Assembly (NCBI GenBank): GCA_000721375.1
Contig: JOGW01000002.1
Span: forward strand, 62,001 to 126,000
Direction: 5' to 3'
DNA length: 64,000 nt
Source of the DNA: Streptomyces sp. NRRL B-3428
Lineage (GTDB): Bacteria > Actinomycetota > Actinomycetes > Streptomycetales > Streptomycetaceae
Part shown: piece after piece, positions 35,714-44,404 of the stretch
Layout: every line of letters starts with the position of its first letter
Numbering within the stretch: position 1 is the first letter of the stretch
Program-made: the position numbers and the translations under genes
Notes under the pieces: model-generated
Seen by the model: the letters and a program-made list of their open reading frames with translations, nothing else
Told to the model about the DNA's origin: nothing
Database searches by the model: none

Positions 35714-36808
35714 TCAGCCCACCACAACCCCGTTCAGGACAACCCGCCGCGGCGCCCCCAACACCCGTACGTCCGCCCGCGGATCCGTCTCGTACACCAC
35801 CAGATCCGCCGCCGCGCCCTCGACGAGTCCCGGTCGTCCGAGCCACTGGCGCGCGCCCCAAGTCGCCGCCGACACCGCGTCCACGGCCGGAATTCCCGCC
35901 GTCACGAACTCCGCGACCTCCGCCGCCGCGAGACCGTGCGCGAGTCCGCCGCCCGCGTCCGTGCCGACGAAGACCGGCACCCCGGCGTCGTACGCCGAGC
36001 GCACCGTGTCGTAGCGGCGGTCGTAGAGGCGGCGCATATGGTCCGCCCAGATGGGGAACTTGGCGTCACCGCCGGACGCGAGCTGCGGGAACGTCGCGAT
36101 GTTCACCAGCGTCGGTACGATCGCGACGCCCCGCTCGGCGAACAGCGGGATGGTCTCCTCGGTCAGACCGGTCGCGTGCTCGATGCAGTCGATCCCGGCC
36201 TCCACCAGGTCGACCAGGGAGTCCTCGGCGAAGCAGTGGGCGGTGACGCGCGCGCCGAGCCGGTGCGCCTCGGCGATGGCGTCCTTGAGGGCCGTGGCGG
36301 GCCAGCAGGCGCCGAGGTCGCCCGAGGAGCGGTCGAGCCAGTCCCCCACCAGCTTCACCCAGCCGTCGCCCCGCCTCGCTTCCTGTCCGACGTAGGCGAC
36401 CAGGTCATCGGGCTCGATCTCGTGCGCGTAGTTGCGGATGTAGCGGCGGGTGCGGGCGATGTGACGGCCGGCCCTGATGATCTTCGGCAGGTCCTCGCGG
36501 TCGTCCACCCAGCGGGTGTCCGAGGGCGAGCCCGCGTCGCGCAGCAGCAGGGTGCCGGCGTCGCGGTCGGTCAGCGCCTGCTTCTCCGCGACCTCGGCGG
36601 GTACCGCGCCATGGGCGTCGAGGCCCACGTGGCAGTGCGCGTCGACCAGGCCGGGCAGCGCCCAGCCCTCGACGGTCGTCACGTCCCGGGCACCGGACGG
36701 CCGGTCGTAGGAGATCCGCCCGTCGATCACCCACAGCTCGTCCCGTACGTCCTCGGGTCCGACAAGAACCCGCCCCTTGACCCGCAGCACCGTCGACTGA
36801 TCGCTCAT
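35714..36808 (-). CDS. Amidohydrolase family metal-dependent hydrolase
   Basis: A 364-residue TIM-barrel amidohydrolase. Metal ligands are all visible: HxH in 'GLVDAHCHVGLD' (about 57-68), a Lys likely to be carboxylated in 'GWVKLVGDW', His in 'VTAHCFAED', His in 'CIEHATGLT' and Asp in 'FVGTDAGGGLAHG'. The family includes imidazolonepropionase, prolidase-like and cytosine-deaminase-like enzymes; the substrate is not evident. It is divergent from the class V aminotransferase gene with an 85-base gap. Confidence 0.9.
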   Translation of the reverse strand: MSDQSTVLRVKGRVLVGPEDVRDELWVIDGRISYDRPSGARDVTTVEGWALPGLVDAHCHVGLDAHGAVPAEVAEKQALTDRDAGTLLLRDAGSPSDTRWVDDREDLPKIIRAGRHIARTRRYIRNYAHEIEPDDLVAYVGQEARRGDGWVKLVGDWLDRSSGDLGACWPATALKDAIAEAHRLGARVTAHCFAEDSLVDLVEAGIDCIEHATGLTEETIPLFAERGVAIVPTLVNIATFPQLASGGDAKFPIWADHMRRLYDRRYDTVRSAYDAGVPVFVGTDAGGGLAHGLAAAEVAEFVTAGIPAVDAVSAATWGARQWLGRPGLVEGAAADLVVYETDPRADVRVLGAPRRVVLNGVVVG

Positions 36809-36893
36809 GTACGGCAGCGTAGAACGCGCTGGGTACTCTCAGGCAGGCATCCTCTTGTAGACGACACCGAAGCAAGCACCGGAGAGCACGACC

Positions 36894-37952
36894 ATGACGC
36901 GCGACCAGCACCCCTTCCTCGACCTGCCCGCCATGAGCGCCGCTCAGTTCGCCGCGATCGAGGATCAGGTGGCGCGGCTCCTGCGCACCGAGCAGGACGT
37001 GGTGATCACCCAGGGCGAGGCGCTGCTGCCCCTCGAAGGCTGTATCCGTTCGGCCGCGCAGCCCGGCACGGTGGCGCTGAACGTGATCACCGGTCCGTAC
37101 GGGCAGACCTTCGGCAACTGGCTGCGCGACTGCGGCGCCGAGGTCATCGACCTCTCGGTCCCCTTCCACACGGCCGTGACCGCCGAGCAGATCCGCGAGG
37201 CCCTGAGCGCCCGCCCCGACATCGACTTCGTCTCGCTCGTGCACGCGGAGGCCGCGACCGGCAACACCAACCCGGTCGCGGAGATCGGTGCGGTGGTACG
37301 GGAGCACGGCGCGCTGTTCTACCTGGACGCCGTGGCTTCGGTGGGCGCCGAGCCGCTGCTGCCCGACGAGTGGGGTGTGGACCTGTGCGTGATCGGTGCG
37401 CAGAAGGCGATGGGCGGTCCGGCCGGTGTGTCGGCGGTGTCGGTGAGCGAGCGGGCGTGGAAGCGGTTCGCGGACAACCCGCGCGCCCCGCGCCGCTCCT
37501 ACCTGTCGCTGCTCGACTGGAAGGAGCGCTGGGTCGACGGCGGCCGCAAGGCGCTCCTTCACGCGCCCGCCCAGCTGGAGATGCTGGCGCTCGGGGCGTG
37601 CTGCGAGCGCATCGAGGCCGAGGGGCTCGACGCGCTGACGGCTCGGCATGCGGAAGCGGCGCGTGCCACCCGTGCGGGCGCCGCGGCGGCGGGTCTCGCC
37701 CCGTACGTGCACGACGCGAAGGACGCCGCCCCGGTGGCCACAACTCTGCGGACCCCCGAGGGTGTTGACGCCTCCGCCGTCGTCGCCGAAGCGCTGGCCG
37801 TGGACGCCTCGCTGCCGATCGCGGCAGGTGGCGGCGCGCTCGCCGGCGAGATGATCCGCGTCAACCACTACGGCCCCGACGCCCGTACCGAGGTCGTGGA
37901 GCGCTGCCTCGCGGTGCTCGGTGACGCGGTACGAAAGGTGCGCTCGATCTGA
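36894..37952 (+). CDS. Class V PLP aminotransferase (alanine-glyoxylate type)
   Basis: A 352-residue fold-type I PLP enzyme. The PLP Lys lies in 'LCVIGAQKAMGGPAGVSAVS'; 'FYLDAVASVGAEPL' has the Asp that pairs with the pyridine nitrogen, and 'HAEAATGNTNPV' is the substrate-loop segment of alanine-glyoxylate/serine-pyruvate and pyridoxamine-pyruvate aminotransferases. Length fits. A single gene followed by a clear terminator. Substrate uncertain. Confidence 0.88.
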   Translation: MTRDQHPFLDLPAMSAAQFAAIEDQVARLLRTEQDVVITQGEALLPLEGCIRSAAQPGTVALNVITGPYGQTFGNWLRDCGAEVIDLSVPFHTAVTAEQIREALSARPDIDFVSLVHAEAATGNTNPVAEIGAVVREHGALFYLDAVASVGAEPLLPDEWGVDLCVIGAQKAMGGPAGVSAVSVSERAWKRFADNPRAPRRSYLSLLDWKERWVDGGRKALLHAPAQLEMLALGACCERIEAEGLDALTARHAEAARATRAGAAAAGLAPYVHDAKDAAPVATTLRTPEGVDASAVVAEALAVDASLPIAAGGGALAGEMIRVNHYGPDARTEVVERCLAVLGDAVRKVRSI

Positions 37953-37996
37953 AATCCGGCTGCATTAAAAGCCCTAATTTAATTAAGAATTCGTGA

Positions 37997-38031
37997 AAAC
38001 GGGAAGCGCGCGGCAGCGTAGCTTCCCGTTT
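37997..38031 (+). terminator. Terminator after the class V aminotransferase
   Basis: An 11-bp perfect inverted repeat, AAACGGGAAGC (37997-38007) with its complement (38021-38031), 13-base loop. It lies in an unusually AT-rich stretch (37960-38000, including TTAATTAA) and separates the gene from the ectoine operon. Confidence 0.8.
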
Positions 38032-38242
38032 CGCTTCTGCCCGCTTTCCCGAGGGCTAAACGCAAAGATTTTGTAGACATCACGGGCTCGGGAGATCCCT
38101 GTGACGGACTCCACAACGCGCCCGATTCGCACCCTAAATACCGCTCAAATCGGCATAATCCGAAGAGCCTCGCCCGCGCGGATAACAGATCGAGGGCCCT
38201 GGCGTAACCCCTGAGCCCCATGCGATTTCAATTTCCGCTCGG

Positions 38243-38248
38243 TAAATT
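38243..38248 (+). promoter_or_regulatory. Candidate -10 element of ectA (leaderless mRNA)
   Basis: TAAATT lies eight bases before the ectA ATG at 38257, and no ribosome binding site exists in front of ectA. A transcript starting at or next to the ATG would be leaderless. No good -35 hexamer is seen 16-18 bases further upstream, which would fit an activator-dependent or alternative-sigma promoter under osmotic control. The call is tentative. Confidence 0.35.
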
Positions 38249-38256
38249 CGGGCCGC

Positions 38257-38775
38257 ATGACCACAGCACAGGAATTCCGCTTGGACAGCCCTGGAGTGAA
38301 GGACGGGGCAGCACTATGGCGTATCGCCCGTGACTCGAAGACGCTCGATCTGAACTCGTCGTACAGCTATCTGCTGTGGTGCCGTGACTTCTCCGGCACA
38401 TCGGTGGTGGCGCGGGACGAGCAGGGGGAACCGGTCGGCTTCATCACCGCGTACATCCGGCCCGAGCGTCCGCACACGCTCCTGGTGTGGCAGGTGGCCG
38501 TGGACGCGGCCCACCGTGGCCACGGGCTCGCCGCGACGCTGCTCGACGGCCTGGTCCGCCGGGTCGCCCAGGCGCACGGAGTGAACTGCGTCGAGACCAC
38601 GATCACGCCCGGGAACACCGCCTCCGAGCGCCTGTTCACCTCGTTCGCCGAGCGCCATCGCGCCTCGGTCGAGCGTGAAGTCCTGTTCAGCGCCGAGGAG
38701 TTCCCCGACGGCAGCTCGCACGACCCCGAAGTGCTGTACCGCATCGCCCCGTTGACGACCAAGGAGTCCTTGTGA
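38257..38775 (+). CDS. ectA: L-2,4-diaminobutyrate N-acetyltransferase EctA
   Basis: A 172-residue GNAT enzyme. It opens with 'FRLDSPGVKDGAALWRIARD', the EctA signature, and has the acetyl-CoA loop 'VDAAHRGHGLAATLLDGLV' (about 86-104). It acetylates 2,4-diaminobutyrate at the gamma-amino group, the second step of ectoine synthesis. First gene of ectABCD; its stop overlaps the ectB start by four bases (GTGA). Confidence 0.96.
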   Translation: MTTAQEFRLDSPGVKDGAALWRIARDSKTLDLNSSYSYLLWCRDFSGTSVVARDEQGEPVGFITAYIRPERPHTLLVWQVAVDAAHRGHGLAATLLDGLVRRVAQAHGVNCVETTITPGNTASERLFTSFAERHRASVEREVLFSAEEFPDGSSHDPEVLYRIAPLTTKESL

Positions 38776-40040
38776 CCATCACCCAGCCCGACCTCAGCGT
38801 CTTCGAGACCCTCGAGTCGGAGGTGCGCAGCTACTGCCGCGGCTGGCCCACCGTCTTCGACCGCGCGCAGGGCAGCAAGATGTACGACGAGGACGGCCAT
38901 GAGTACCTCGACTTCTTCGCCGGCGCCGGGTCACTCAACTACGGGCACAACAACCCGGTGCTCAAACGGGCGTTGATCGACTACCTGGAGCGTGACGGCG
39001 TCACGCACGGGCTCGACATGTCGACCACGGCCAAGCGCGCCTTCCTGGAGACCTTCCAGGAGACGGTCCTGCGCCCGCGCGATCTGCCGTACAAGGTCAT
39101 GTTCCCGGGCCCGACCGGCACCAACGCCGTGGAGTCCGCGCTGAAGCTGGCGCGCAAGGTCAAGGGCCGTGAGTCGATCGTGTCGTTCACGAACGCCTTC
39201 CACGGCATGTCGCTGGGCTCGCTCGCCGTGACCGGCAACGCCTTCAAGCGGGCCGGCGCCGGTATCCCGCTCGTGCACGGCACGCCGATGCCCTTCGACA
39301 ACTACCTCGACGGACAGACCCCGGACTTCATCTGGTTCGAGCGCCTGCTCGCCGACTCCGGCTCGGGTCTCAACCAGCCGGCCGCGGTGATCGTCGAGAC
39401 CGTGCAGGGCGAGGGCGGCATCAACGTCGCCCGCGCCGAGTGGCTGCGCAAGCTCGCCGATGTCTGCAAGCGCTGGGACATGCTCCTGATCGTCGACGAC
39501 ATCCAGATGGGCTGCGGCCGTACCGGCGGCTTCTTCTCCTTCGAGGAGGCCGGGATCGTGCCGGACATCGTCACGGTCTCGAAGTCGATCAGCGGCTACG
39601 GACTGCCCATGTCGCTCTGCCTGTTCAAGCCGGAGCTGGACGTCTGGGAGCCCGGCGAGCACAACGGCACCTTCCGCGGCAACAACCCCGCCTTCGTCAC
39701 GGCCGCCGCCGCGCTCAACGCGTACTGGGCCGACGGCCAGATGGAGAAGCAGACCATCGCCCGCGGCGAGCAGGTCGAGCAGGCCATGGTCGCGATCCGC
39801 GCCGAACACCCCGAGGCCACCCGGGAGTACCGCGGCCGCGGTCTGGTGTGGGGCCTGGAGATGAGGAACCCCGAGCACGCCTCGAAGATCGCCCGGCGCG
39901 CCTTCGACCTGGGGCTCCTGGTGGAGACCTCCGGTCCCGAGGGCGAGGTCGTCAAGCTCCTGCCGGCGCTCACCATCACCCCGGAGGAACTGGACGAGGG
40001 CCTGCGCATCCTGGCCCGCGCCATCCGCGAAACGGTCTGA
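38772..40040 (+). CDS. ectB: Diaminobutyrate-2-oxoglutarate transaminase EctB
   Basis: A 422-residue class III aminotransferase that makes L-2,4-diaminobutyrate from aspartate semialdehyde. PLP Lys in '[16 protein letters not shown]'; '[21 protein letters not shown]' gives the Asp that pairs with PLP; phosphate binding through '[16 protein letters not shown]'. GTG 38772 overlaps ectA. EctC follows after 50 bases. Confidence 0.96.
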   Translation: MTITQPDLSVFETLESEVRSYCRGWPTVFDRAQGSKMYDEDGHEYLDFFAGAGSLNYGHNNPVLKRALIDYLERDGVTHGLDMSTTAKRAFLETFQETVLRPRDLPYKVMFPGPTGTNAVESALKLARKVKGRESIVSFTNAFHGMSLGSLAVTGNAFKRAGAGIPLVHGTPMPFDNYLDGQTPDFIWFERLLADSGSGLNQPAAVIVETVQGEGGINVARAEWLRKLADVCKRWDMLLIVDDIQMGCGRTGGFFSFEEAGIVPDIVTVSKSISGYGLPMSLCLFKPELDVWEPGEHNGTFRGNNPAFVTAAAALNAYWADGQMEKQTIARGEQVEQAMVAIRAEHPEATREYRGRGLVWGLEMRNPEHASKIARRAFDLGLLVETSGPEGEVVKLLPALTITPEELDEGLRILARAIRETV

Positions 40041-40090
40041 CCGACCTCCGCGCCCACCCGTCCCCGTATCGGAAAAGGAAGCAATTCACC

Positions 40091-40495
40091 GTGATCGTCC
40101 GCTCGTTCCAGGAGATCGAAGACACCGACCGGCATGTGAAGGCCGCGTCCGGCACCTGGGAGTCCAAGCGCATCGTGCTCGCCAAGGAGCGCGTGGGCTT
40201 CTCCCTGCACGAGACCGTGCTCTACGCGGGTACGACCACGTCGATGTGGTACGCGAACCACATCGAGGCCGTCGTCTGCGTCGAGGGCGAGGCCGAACTC
40301 ACCAATGACGAGACCGGCGAGAAGCACACCATCACGCCCGGTGTGATGTACCTGCTCGACGGCCACGAGAGGCACACCATGCGGATCAAGCAGGACTTCC
40401 GCTGCCTGTGCGTCTTCAACCCGCCGGTCACCGGCCGCGAGGACCACGACGAGAACGGGGTGTACCCCCTGCTCACCGAGCCGGACCCCGTCTGA
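40091..40495 (+). CDS. ectC: L-ectoine synthase EctC
   Basis: A 134-residue cupin that cyclises N-gamma-acetyl-diaminobutyrate to ectoine. Begins '[18 protein letters not shown]', with iron-ligand region '[19 protein letters not shown]' and '[14 protein letters not shown]'. GTG 40091 follows GGAAG by nine bases. Its last seven codons and stop take part in a 21-bp tandem duplication that continues into the spacer before ectD. Confidence 0.96.
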   Translation: MIVRSFQEIEDTDRHVKAASGTWESKRIVLAKERVGFSLHETVLYAGTTTSMWYANHIEAVVCVEGEAELTNDETGEKHTITPGVMYLLDGHERHTMRIKQDFRCLCVFNPPVTGREDHDENGVYPLLTEPDPV

Positions 40496-40528
40496 GCCGA
40501 CTGGCATCCCGTCTGAGCCGACCGGCAC
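40487..40528 (+). repeat. 21-bp tandem duplication over the ectC stop codon
   Basis: CCCGTCTGAGCCGACTGGCA plus T (40487-40507) is followed directly by a copy (40508-40528) that differs at two positions. Both copies contain TGA in the same frame. It lengthens the ectC-ectD spacer. Confidence 0.85.
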
Positions 40529-40564
40529 CCGTAGGACCGTACGTAAGGAGAGGAAGGCACCACC

Positions 40565-41461
40565 ATGACCACCGCACCCGAACGCACCGACCTGTACCCG
40601 ACCCGCGCCCGCACCGAGGTGCTCACCGAGCGGAAGGACCCGGTCGTGTGGTCCCCGCCGGGAGCGCCGGGGCCGCTGGCGCCGTCGGAGCTGCAGGGGT
40701 TCGAGCGGGACGGCTTCCATGCGATCGAGCAGCTGATCACGCCGGACGAAGTGGGCGTGTACGCGGGTGAGTTGGAGCGGCTGATCAGTGATCCGGCGAT
40801 CCGCGCCGACCGGCGTTCGATCGTCGAGCCGAAGTCGCAGGAGATCCGCTCGGTCTTCGAGGTGCACCGGATCAGCGAGGTGTTCGCGCGGCTCGTGCGC
40901 GACGAGCGGGTGGTGGGCCGTGCGCGTCAGATACTCGGCTCGGACGTGTACGTCCACCAGTCGCGGATCAACGTGAAGCCGGGCTTCGGCGCCAGCGGGT
41001 TCTACTGGCACTCGGACTTCGAGACCTGGCACGCCGAGGACGGGCTCCCGAACATGCGGACCGTGTCGGTCTCGATCGCGCTGACCGAGAACTACGACAC
41101 CAACGGCGGGCTCATGATCATGCCCGGCTCGCACAAGTCGTTCCTTGGCTGCGCGGGTGAGACGCCGAAGGACAACTACAAGAAGTCGCTGCAGATGCAG
41201 GACGCGGGCACGCCCTCGGACGAGGCGCTGACGCGGATGGCGGACCGGCACGGGATCCGTCTCTTCACGGGCAAGGCGGGCTCGGCGACCTGGTTCGACT
41301 GCAACGCGATGCACGGGTCGGGGGACAACATCACGCCGTATCCCCGCTCGAACGTCTTCATCGTGTTCAACAGTGTGGAGAACACGGCCGAGGAGCCCTT
41401 CGCGGCGCCGATCCGCAGGCCCGAGTACATCGGTGCGCGGGACTTCACGCCCGTCCGGTAG
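40565..41461 (+). CDS. ectD: Ectoine hydroxylase EctD
   Basis: A 298-residue non-haem Fe(II)/2-oxoglutarate dioxygenase that converts ectoine to 5-hydroxyectoine. Iron ligands are visible as HxD in 'FYWHSDFETWH' (about residues 144-146) and the distal His in 'DCNAMHGSGDNITPYPRSN', whose Arg binds 2-oxoglutarate. AAGGAGAGGAAGG precedes ATG 40565. Last gene of the operon. The cell should be able to accumulate hydroxyectoine under salt or heat stress. Confidence 0.96.
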   Translation: MTTAPERTDLYPTRARTEVLTERKDPVVWSPPGAPGPLAPSELQGFERDGFHAIEQLITPDEVGVYAGELERLISDPAIRADRRSIVEPKSQEIRSVFEVHRISEVFARLVRDERVVGRARQILGSDVYVHQSRINVKPGFGASGFYWHSDFETWHAEDGLPNMRTVSVSIALTENYDTNGGLMIMPGSHKSFLGCAGETPKDNYKKSLQMQDAGTPSDEALTRMADRHGIRLFTGKAGSATWFDCNAMHGSGDNITPYPRSNVFIVFNSVENTAEEPFAAPIRRPEYIGARDFTPVR

Positions 41462-41551
41462 GGGTCAGAGCCTGTGTCATATCCCCGGTCGGATCAGCGC
41501 GCGGCGTCTGGTGCGTGCGATCGCAAGGCGCCGGAAGGTCCTCGTTTGGGG

Positions 41552-41580
41552 CCTCCCCTGCTCGAAGAGCTTGGGGAAGG
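41552..41580. terminator. Hairpin of the common Streptomyces CTCCCCAAGCTC-type repeat
   Basis: A stem built from CCTCCCC / GGGGAAGG with an inner GCTC-GAA-GAGC hairpin. Very similar stem-loops (CTCCCCAAGCTC...GAGCAGGGGAG) are scattered between genes in Streptomyces genomes, from memory. Here it lies between the convergent ectD and the leftward anti-sigma gene and probably ends both transcripts. Confidence 0.6.
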
Positions 41581-41585
41581 AGCTA

Positions 41586-42503
41586 CTACGAGCCGAGCAC
41601 CCACTCCCCCTCGGAGCCGTGTCCGGCCACGGTGAGCAGTACGGGTACGGACTCGGTGCCGAGCGCGAGATCGAGGATGCGCACCCCGAGCCGGACCATC
41701 CGCCACAGATGCTGATCGGGCGGGGTGGGCACGGGCCGGCCGAGCGCGCGGCCGATGTCGTCGGTGTGGATCCAGGTCTCGAAGCCGCGCACCACGAAGT
41801 GGTCGGCGATCGGCAGCCGGACCCCGAGCAGTGTCGTTGCCTGCGCGGCCAGTTCGGCCGAGGAGGCCTCGGGTGCGGCGAGCAGCGCGGCGGACTGTTC
41901 GCGCCAGGCGGCCACGGTCTGCGCCGGGCTGCGGGTCTGCTCGTAGGCGATCACCTCTGCGGTGCGGTGCGCCCACACTTTGCGCCAGGACACGTCCCGC
42001 GGCGGTTCGCCCTGCGGCGCCCGCACCGCCGGCAGTCCGAGCCTCAGCGCGAGGGACTCGTCGGCGGCGAGCAGATGCGCGACCGTGGCGTGCACATCCC
42101 AGTCGTGTACGACCGGGGTGCTCCAGGGCCCCTGTTCACCCAACTCCCGCAGCAGCGCCTGCAGTCCGGCCACGGACGCCGCGTAGGGGCCGGCATGGGG
42201 CGCGGCGCCGGTGGCGGCGGGACGCGTCGCGAGTACGGAGGCGAGCAGCCGTCCGCGTGCGCCCTGATCGCCGTTCTCGTACGCGGCGGGCTCACCGGTC
42301 GCGGCCCGGTCGATGCGCTCGTAGGCGAGCGTGGGATCGCCGCCGTCGAGCAGCCGGGCGGTGTCGCGCAGCCGGGTCGCCTCGGCGGCGCACCATTCGC
42401 ACTCGGCGAGATGGCCGAGGAGGCGGGGTTCGTCGGAGGGCAGCACCGCGCCCAGGGCCCATGCGCCCAGCAGATCGCGTACGCCTTCGTGGTCCAGGCC
42501 CAT
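41586..42503 (-). CDS. Zinc anti-sigma factor fused to a mycothiol maleylpyruvate isomerase-like domain
   Basis: A 305-residue protein. The N-terminal 60 residues are a zf-HC2 (ZAS) anti-sigma domain with 'HLAECEWCAAE' (HxxxCxxC). The remainder resembles the DinB/mycothiol-dependent maleylpyruvate isomerase N-terminal domain: 'VVHDWDVHATVAHLLAADE' with metal His residues, and 'IADHFVVRGFETWIHTDDIG'. It starts 46 bases after the sigma factor gene in the same operon, so it should hold that sigma factor inactive. The second domain may sense a thiol or metal; this is inference. Confidence 0.85.
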   Translation of the reverse strand: MGLDHEGVRDLLGAWALGAVLPSDEPRLLGHLAECEWCAAEATRLRDTARLLDGGDPTLAYERIDRAATGEPAAYENGDQGARGRLLASVLATRPAATGAAPHAGPYAASVAGLQALLRELGEQGPWSTPVVHDWDVHATVAHLLAADESLALRLGLPAVRAPQGEPPRDVSWRKVWAHRTAEVIAYEQTRSPAQTVAAWREQSAALLAAPEASSAELAAQATTLLGVRLPIADHFVVRGFETWIHTDDIGRALGRPVPTPPDQHLWRMVRLGVRILDLALGTESVPVLLTVAGHGSEGEWVLGS

Positions 42504-42549
42504 CACGTGCCCTTCTCTTGCACTTGCTCTTGCCCTTGTTCCGCAGACA

Positions 42550-43140
42550 TCACGCACCCCGCTCCACTGCCGTGTCCGGTGGTTCGGCGAGGGTCGCGGC
42601 GAGCCGGCGTAACGCGGTGCGCAGCCGGGTCTTGGCGGTGCCTTCCGGTATGCCGAGTTCGGCGGCCACCTGCCGGTAGCTGTGCCCGGCGAAATACGCC
42701 AGATGTACGGCCTGGCGCTGAGGCAGCGGGAGTTCGGCGAGCGCGGAGTGCAGCAGCAGCGCCCGCTCCATGTCGACGACCACCTCGTCGGGCGCAGGTC
42801 CTGGCGCGGGGATCGCGTGCAGCGCCGCCTCGTCCGCATACGCGGCCTTGCGGTGCCGCTCCTCGGCGCGCACCCAGTCGACGGAGCGCCGGTGGGCGAG
42901 CATCGAGAGCCAGGTGCGCAGGGTGCCGCGCTGCGGATCGTAGGTGTACGGACGCGACCACAGGTGCGCGAAGACCTCCTGCGCCACGTCGTCGGCCGCG
43001 CCCGGTGCATGCGTCACCCGCAGGGCGACCCGTCTGACGAGTCCGCCGTAGGCGTCGTACGCCGCGGCCAGGGCGGACTCGTCCCCGTACACCAGACGCC
43101 GGTGCAGTTCGGCGTCGGTCGGCGCCTGACTGGTCTCCAC
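42550..43140 (-). CDS. ECF-like RNA polymerase sigma factor
   Basis: A protein of about 196 residues. Region 2 is 'GLVRRVALRVTHAPGAADDVAQEVFAHLW' in part and 'TLRTWLSMLAHRRSVDWVRAEERHRK'; region 4 is 'LPLPQRQAVHLAYFAGHSYRQVA' and 'IPEGTAKTRLRTALRRL' (each given in part). It lacks regions 1 and 3, as ECF (group IV) sigma factors do. Start: GTG 43140, eight bases after GAGGAGG; the GTG at 43146 is only two bases from it. Paired with the zinc anti-sigma gene. Confidence 0.9.
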   Translation of the reverse strand: METSQAPTDAELHRRLVYGDESALAAAYDAYGGLVRRVALRVTHAPGAADDVAQEVFAHLWSRPYTYDPQRGTLRTWLSMLAHRRSVDWVRAEERHRKAAYADEAALHAIPAPGPAPDEVVVDMERALLLHSALAELPLPQRQAVHLAYFAGHSYRQVAAELGIPEGTAKTRLRTALRRLAATLAEPPDTAVERGA

Positions 43141-43224
43141 CGGCACCGCCTCCTCTGAGCATTCCTAGCGCCTGCGGAGGGCGGGCGCCAGGGTGCGTCG
43201 GGGAGGCGGTGGGCGAACGGGTGG

Positions 43225-44271
43225 TCAGCCGTTCTTGAGGAGCTCCAGGAGGCGGTCGACGTCCTCGGAGGAGTTGTAGAGATGGAAGGCGGCCCGCAAG
43301 TTGCCCGCCCTGTCGGAGAGTTCGACGCCCGCGGCGCTGAGCTGCTGTTGGCGCCCGCCCAGGCCGGGCACGGACACGATGGCCGAGCCCGAGGAGTCGA
43401 CCGGGGTGTGGCCGAGCTCGGCCAGGCCCGCGCGATAGCGGTCGGCGAGCGCGACGTTGTGGGCTCCGACGGCCGCCACACCGACCTCCTCGATCAGCTG
43501 CAGGCCGTGCCGGGCGCCGACGTACGAGTGAAGGCTCGGGCTGATGTCGAAGCGCCGTGCGGAGCGGGCGAACTCCGCCACCGGGCCGTAGCAGCTGTCC
43601 CAGGGACTCTCGCCCGCCACCCAGCCGGCGAGCAACGGGTTGAGGGATTCGAAGAGTTCCGGGTCGCCGGGGGCGATGAAGAAGGCGATCCCGCGCGGGC
43701 ACAGCAGCCACTTGTACCCGACGGCCACGGTGTAGTCGACGTCGGCGACCGGCAGCCAGCCCGCCGACTGCGACGCGTCGACGAGCGTGCGGGCGCCGTG
43801 GGCGCGGGCCGCCGCCGTGATCGCGGCCAGATCGGCGACCCGGCCGTCGGCGGACTGGACGGAACTCACCGCGACGAGCGCGGTGCTGTCCCGCACCTCC
43901 TCGGCCAGGGCCTCGAGCGCAACGGTGCGGATCTTGAGGTCCCGCCGCATGTGGAAGGGGTTCACCAGGGAGGCGAAGTCGGCCTCGGGCAGCAGGACTT
44001 CGGCGCCTTCGGGCAGGGAGGCGGCGATCACGGACGTGTACTCGGTGATGGAGGCCCCGAGGGCGACACGGTGCACGGGTACGCCGGCGATCCGGGCGAA
44101 CGTGGCGCGCGAGGCCTCCAGATCACCCCACAGATCCGTCGGGCGTCCACCGGCCGAGGCGGCGACCGACTCCTGCAGCGCGCGCACGGCGGTCTGCGGG
44201 AACAGCCCGAAGCTCGCGGTGTTGAGATGGGTGGTCACGGGAGCGAAGGCGCCAGGCGCGAGAGGCATCAT
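43225..44271 (-). CDS. Class V PLP aminotransferase / cysteine-desulfurase-like protein (EgtE-like)
   Basis: A 348-residue fold-type I PLP protein. PLP Lys in 'VAVGYKWLLCPRGIAFF', Asp and His-region in 'RTLVDASQSAGWLPVADVDY', and 'LNTASFGLFPQTAV' at the N-terminus. The family includes cysteine desulfurases, isopenicillin N epimerase-like proteins and the ergothioneine C-S lyase EgtE. No other ergothioneine gene is next to it. ATG 44271 is followed at once by a second ATG. Confidence 0.82.
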   Translation of the reverse strand: MMPLAPGAFAPVTTHLNTASFGLFPQTAVRALQESVAASAGGRPTDLWGDLEASRATFARIAGVPVHRVALGASITEYTSVIAASLPEGAEVLLPEADFASLVNPFHMRRDLKIRTVALEALAEEVRDSTALVAVSSVQSADGRVADLAAITAAARAHGARTLVDASQSAGWLPVADVDYTVAVGYKWLLCPRGIAFFIAPGDPELFESLNPLLAGWVAGESPWDSCYGPVAEFARSARRFDISPSLHSYVGARHGLQLIEEVGVAAVGAHNVALADRYRAGLAELGHTPVDSSGSAIVSVPGLGGRQQQLSAAGVELSDRAGNLRAAFHLYNSSEDVDRLLELLKNG

Positions 44272-44404
44272 GAGCCCACTCTGCGCGAACCATCAACCCC
44301 CCGTCCATTGCTCAGTTTTGCACGATGTCTCTAAGCAATGCTTATGCATGGGCGCCCACCAGCGTCGAAACGGCTGTGTGGGCGCCCGGCCGAGTTCGAG
44401 CAGC

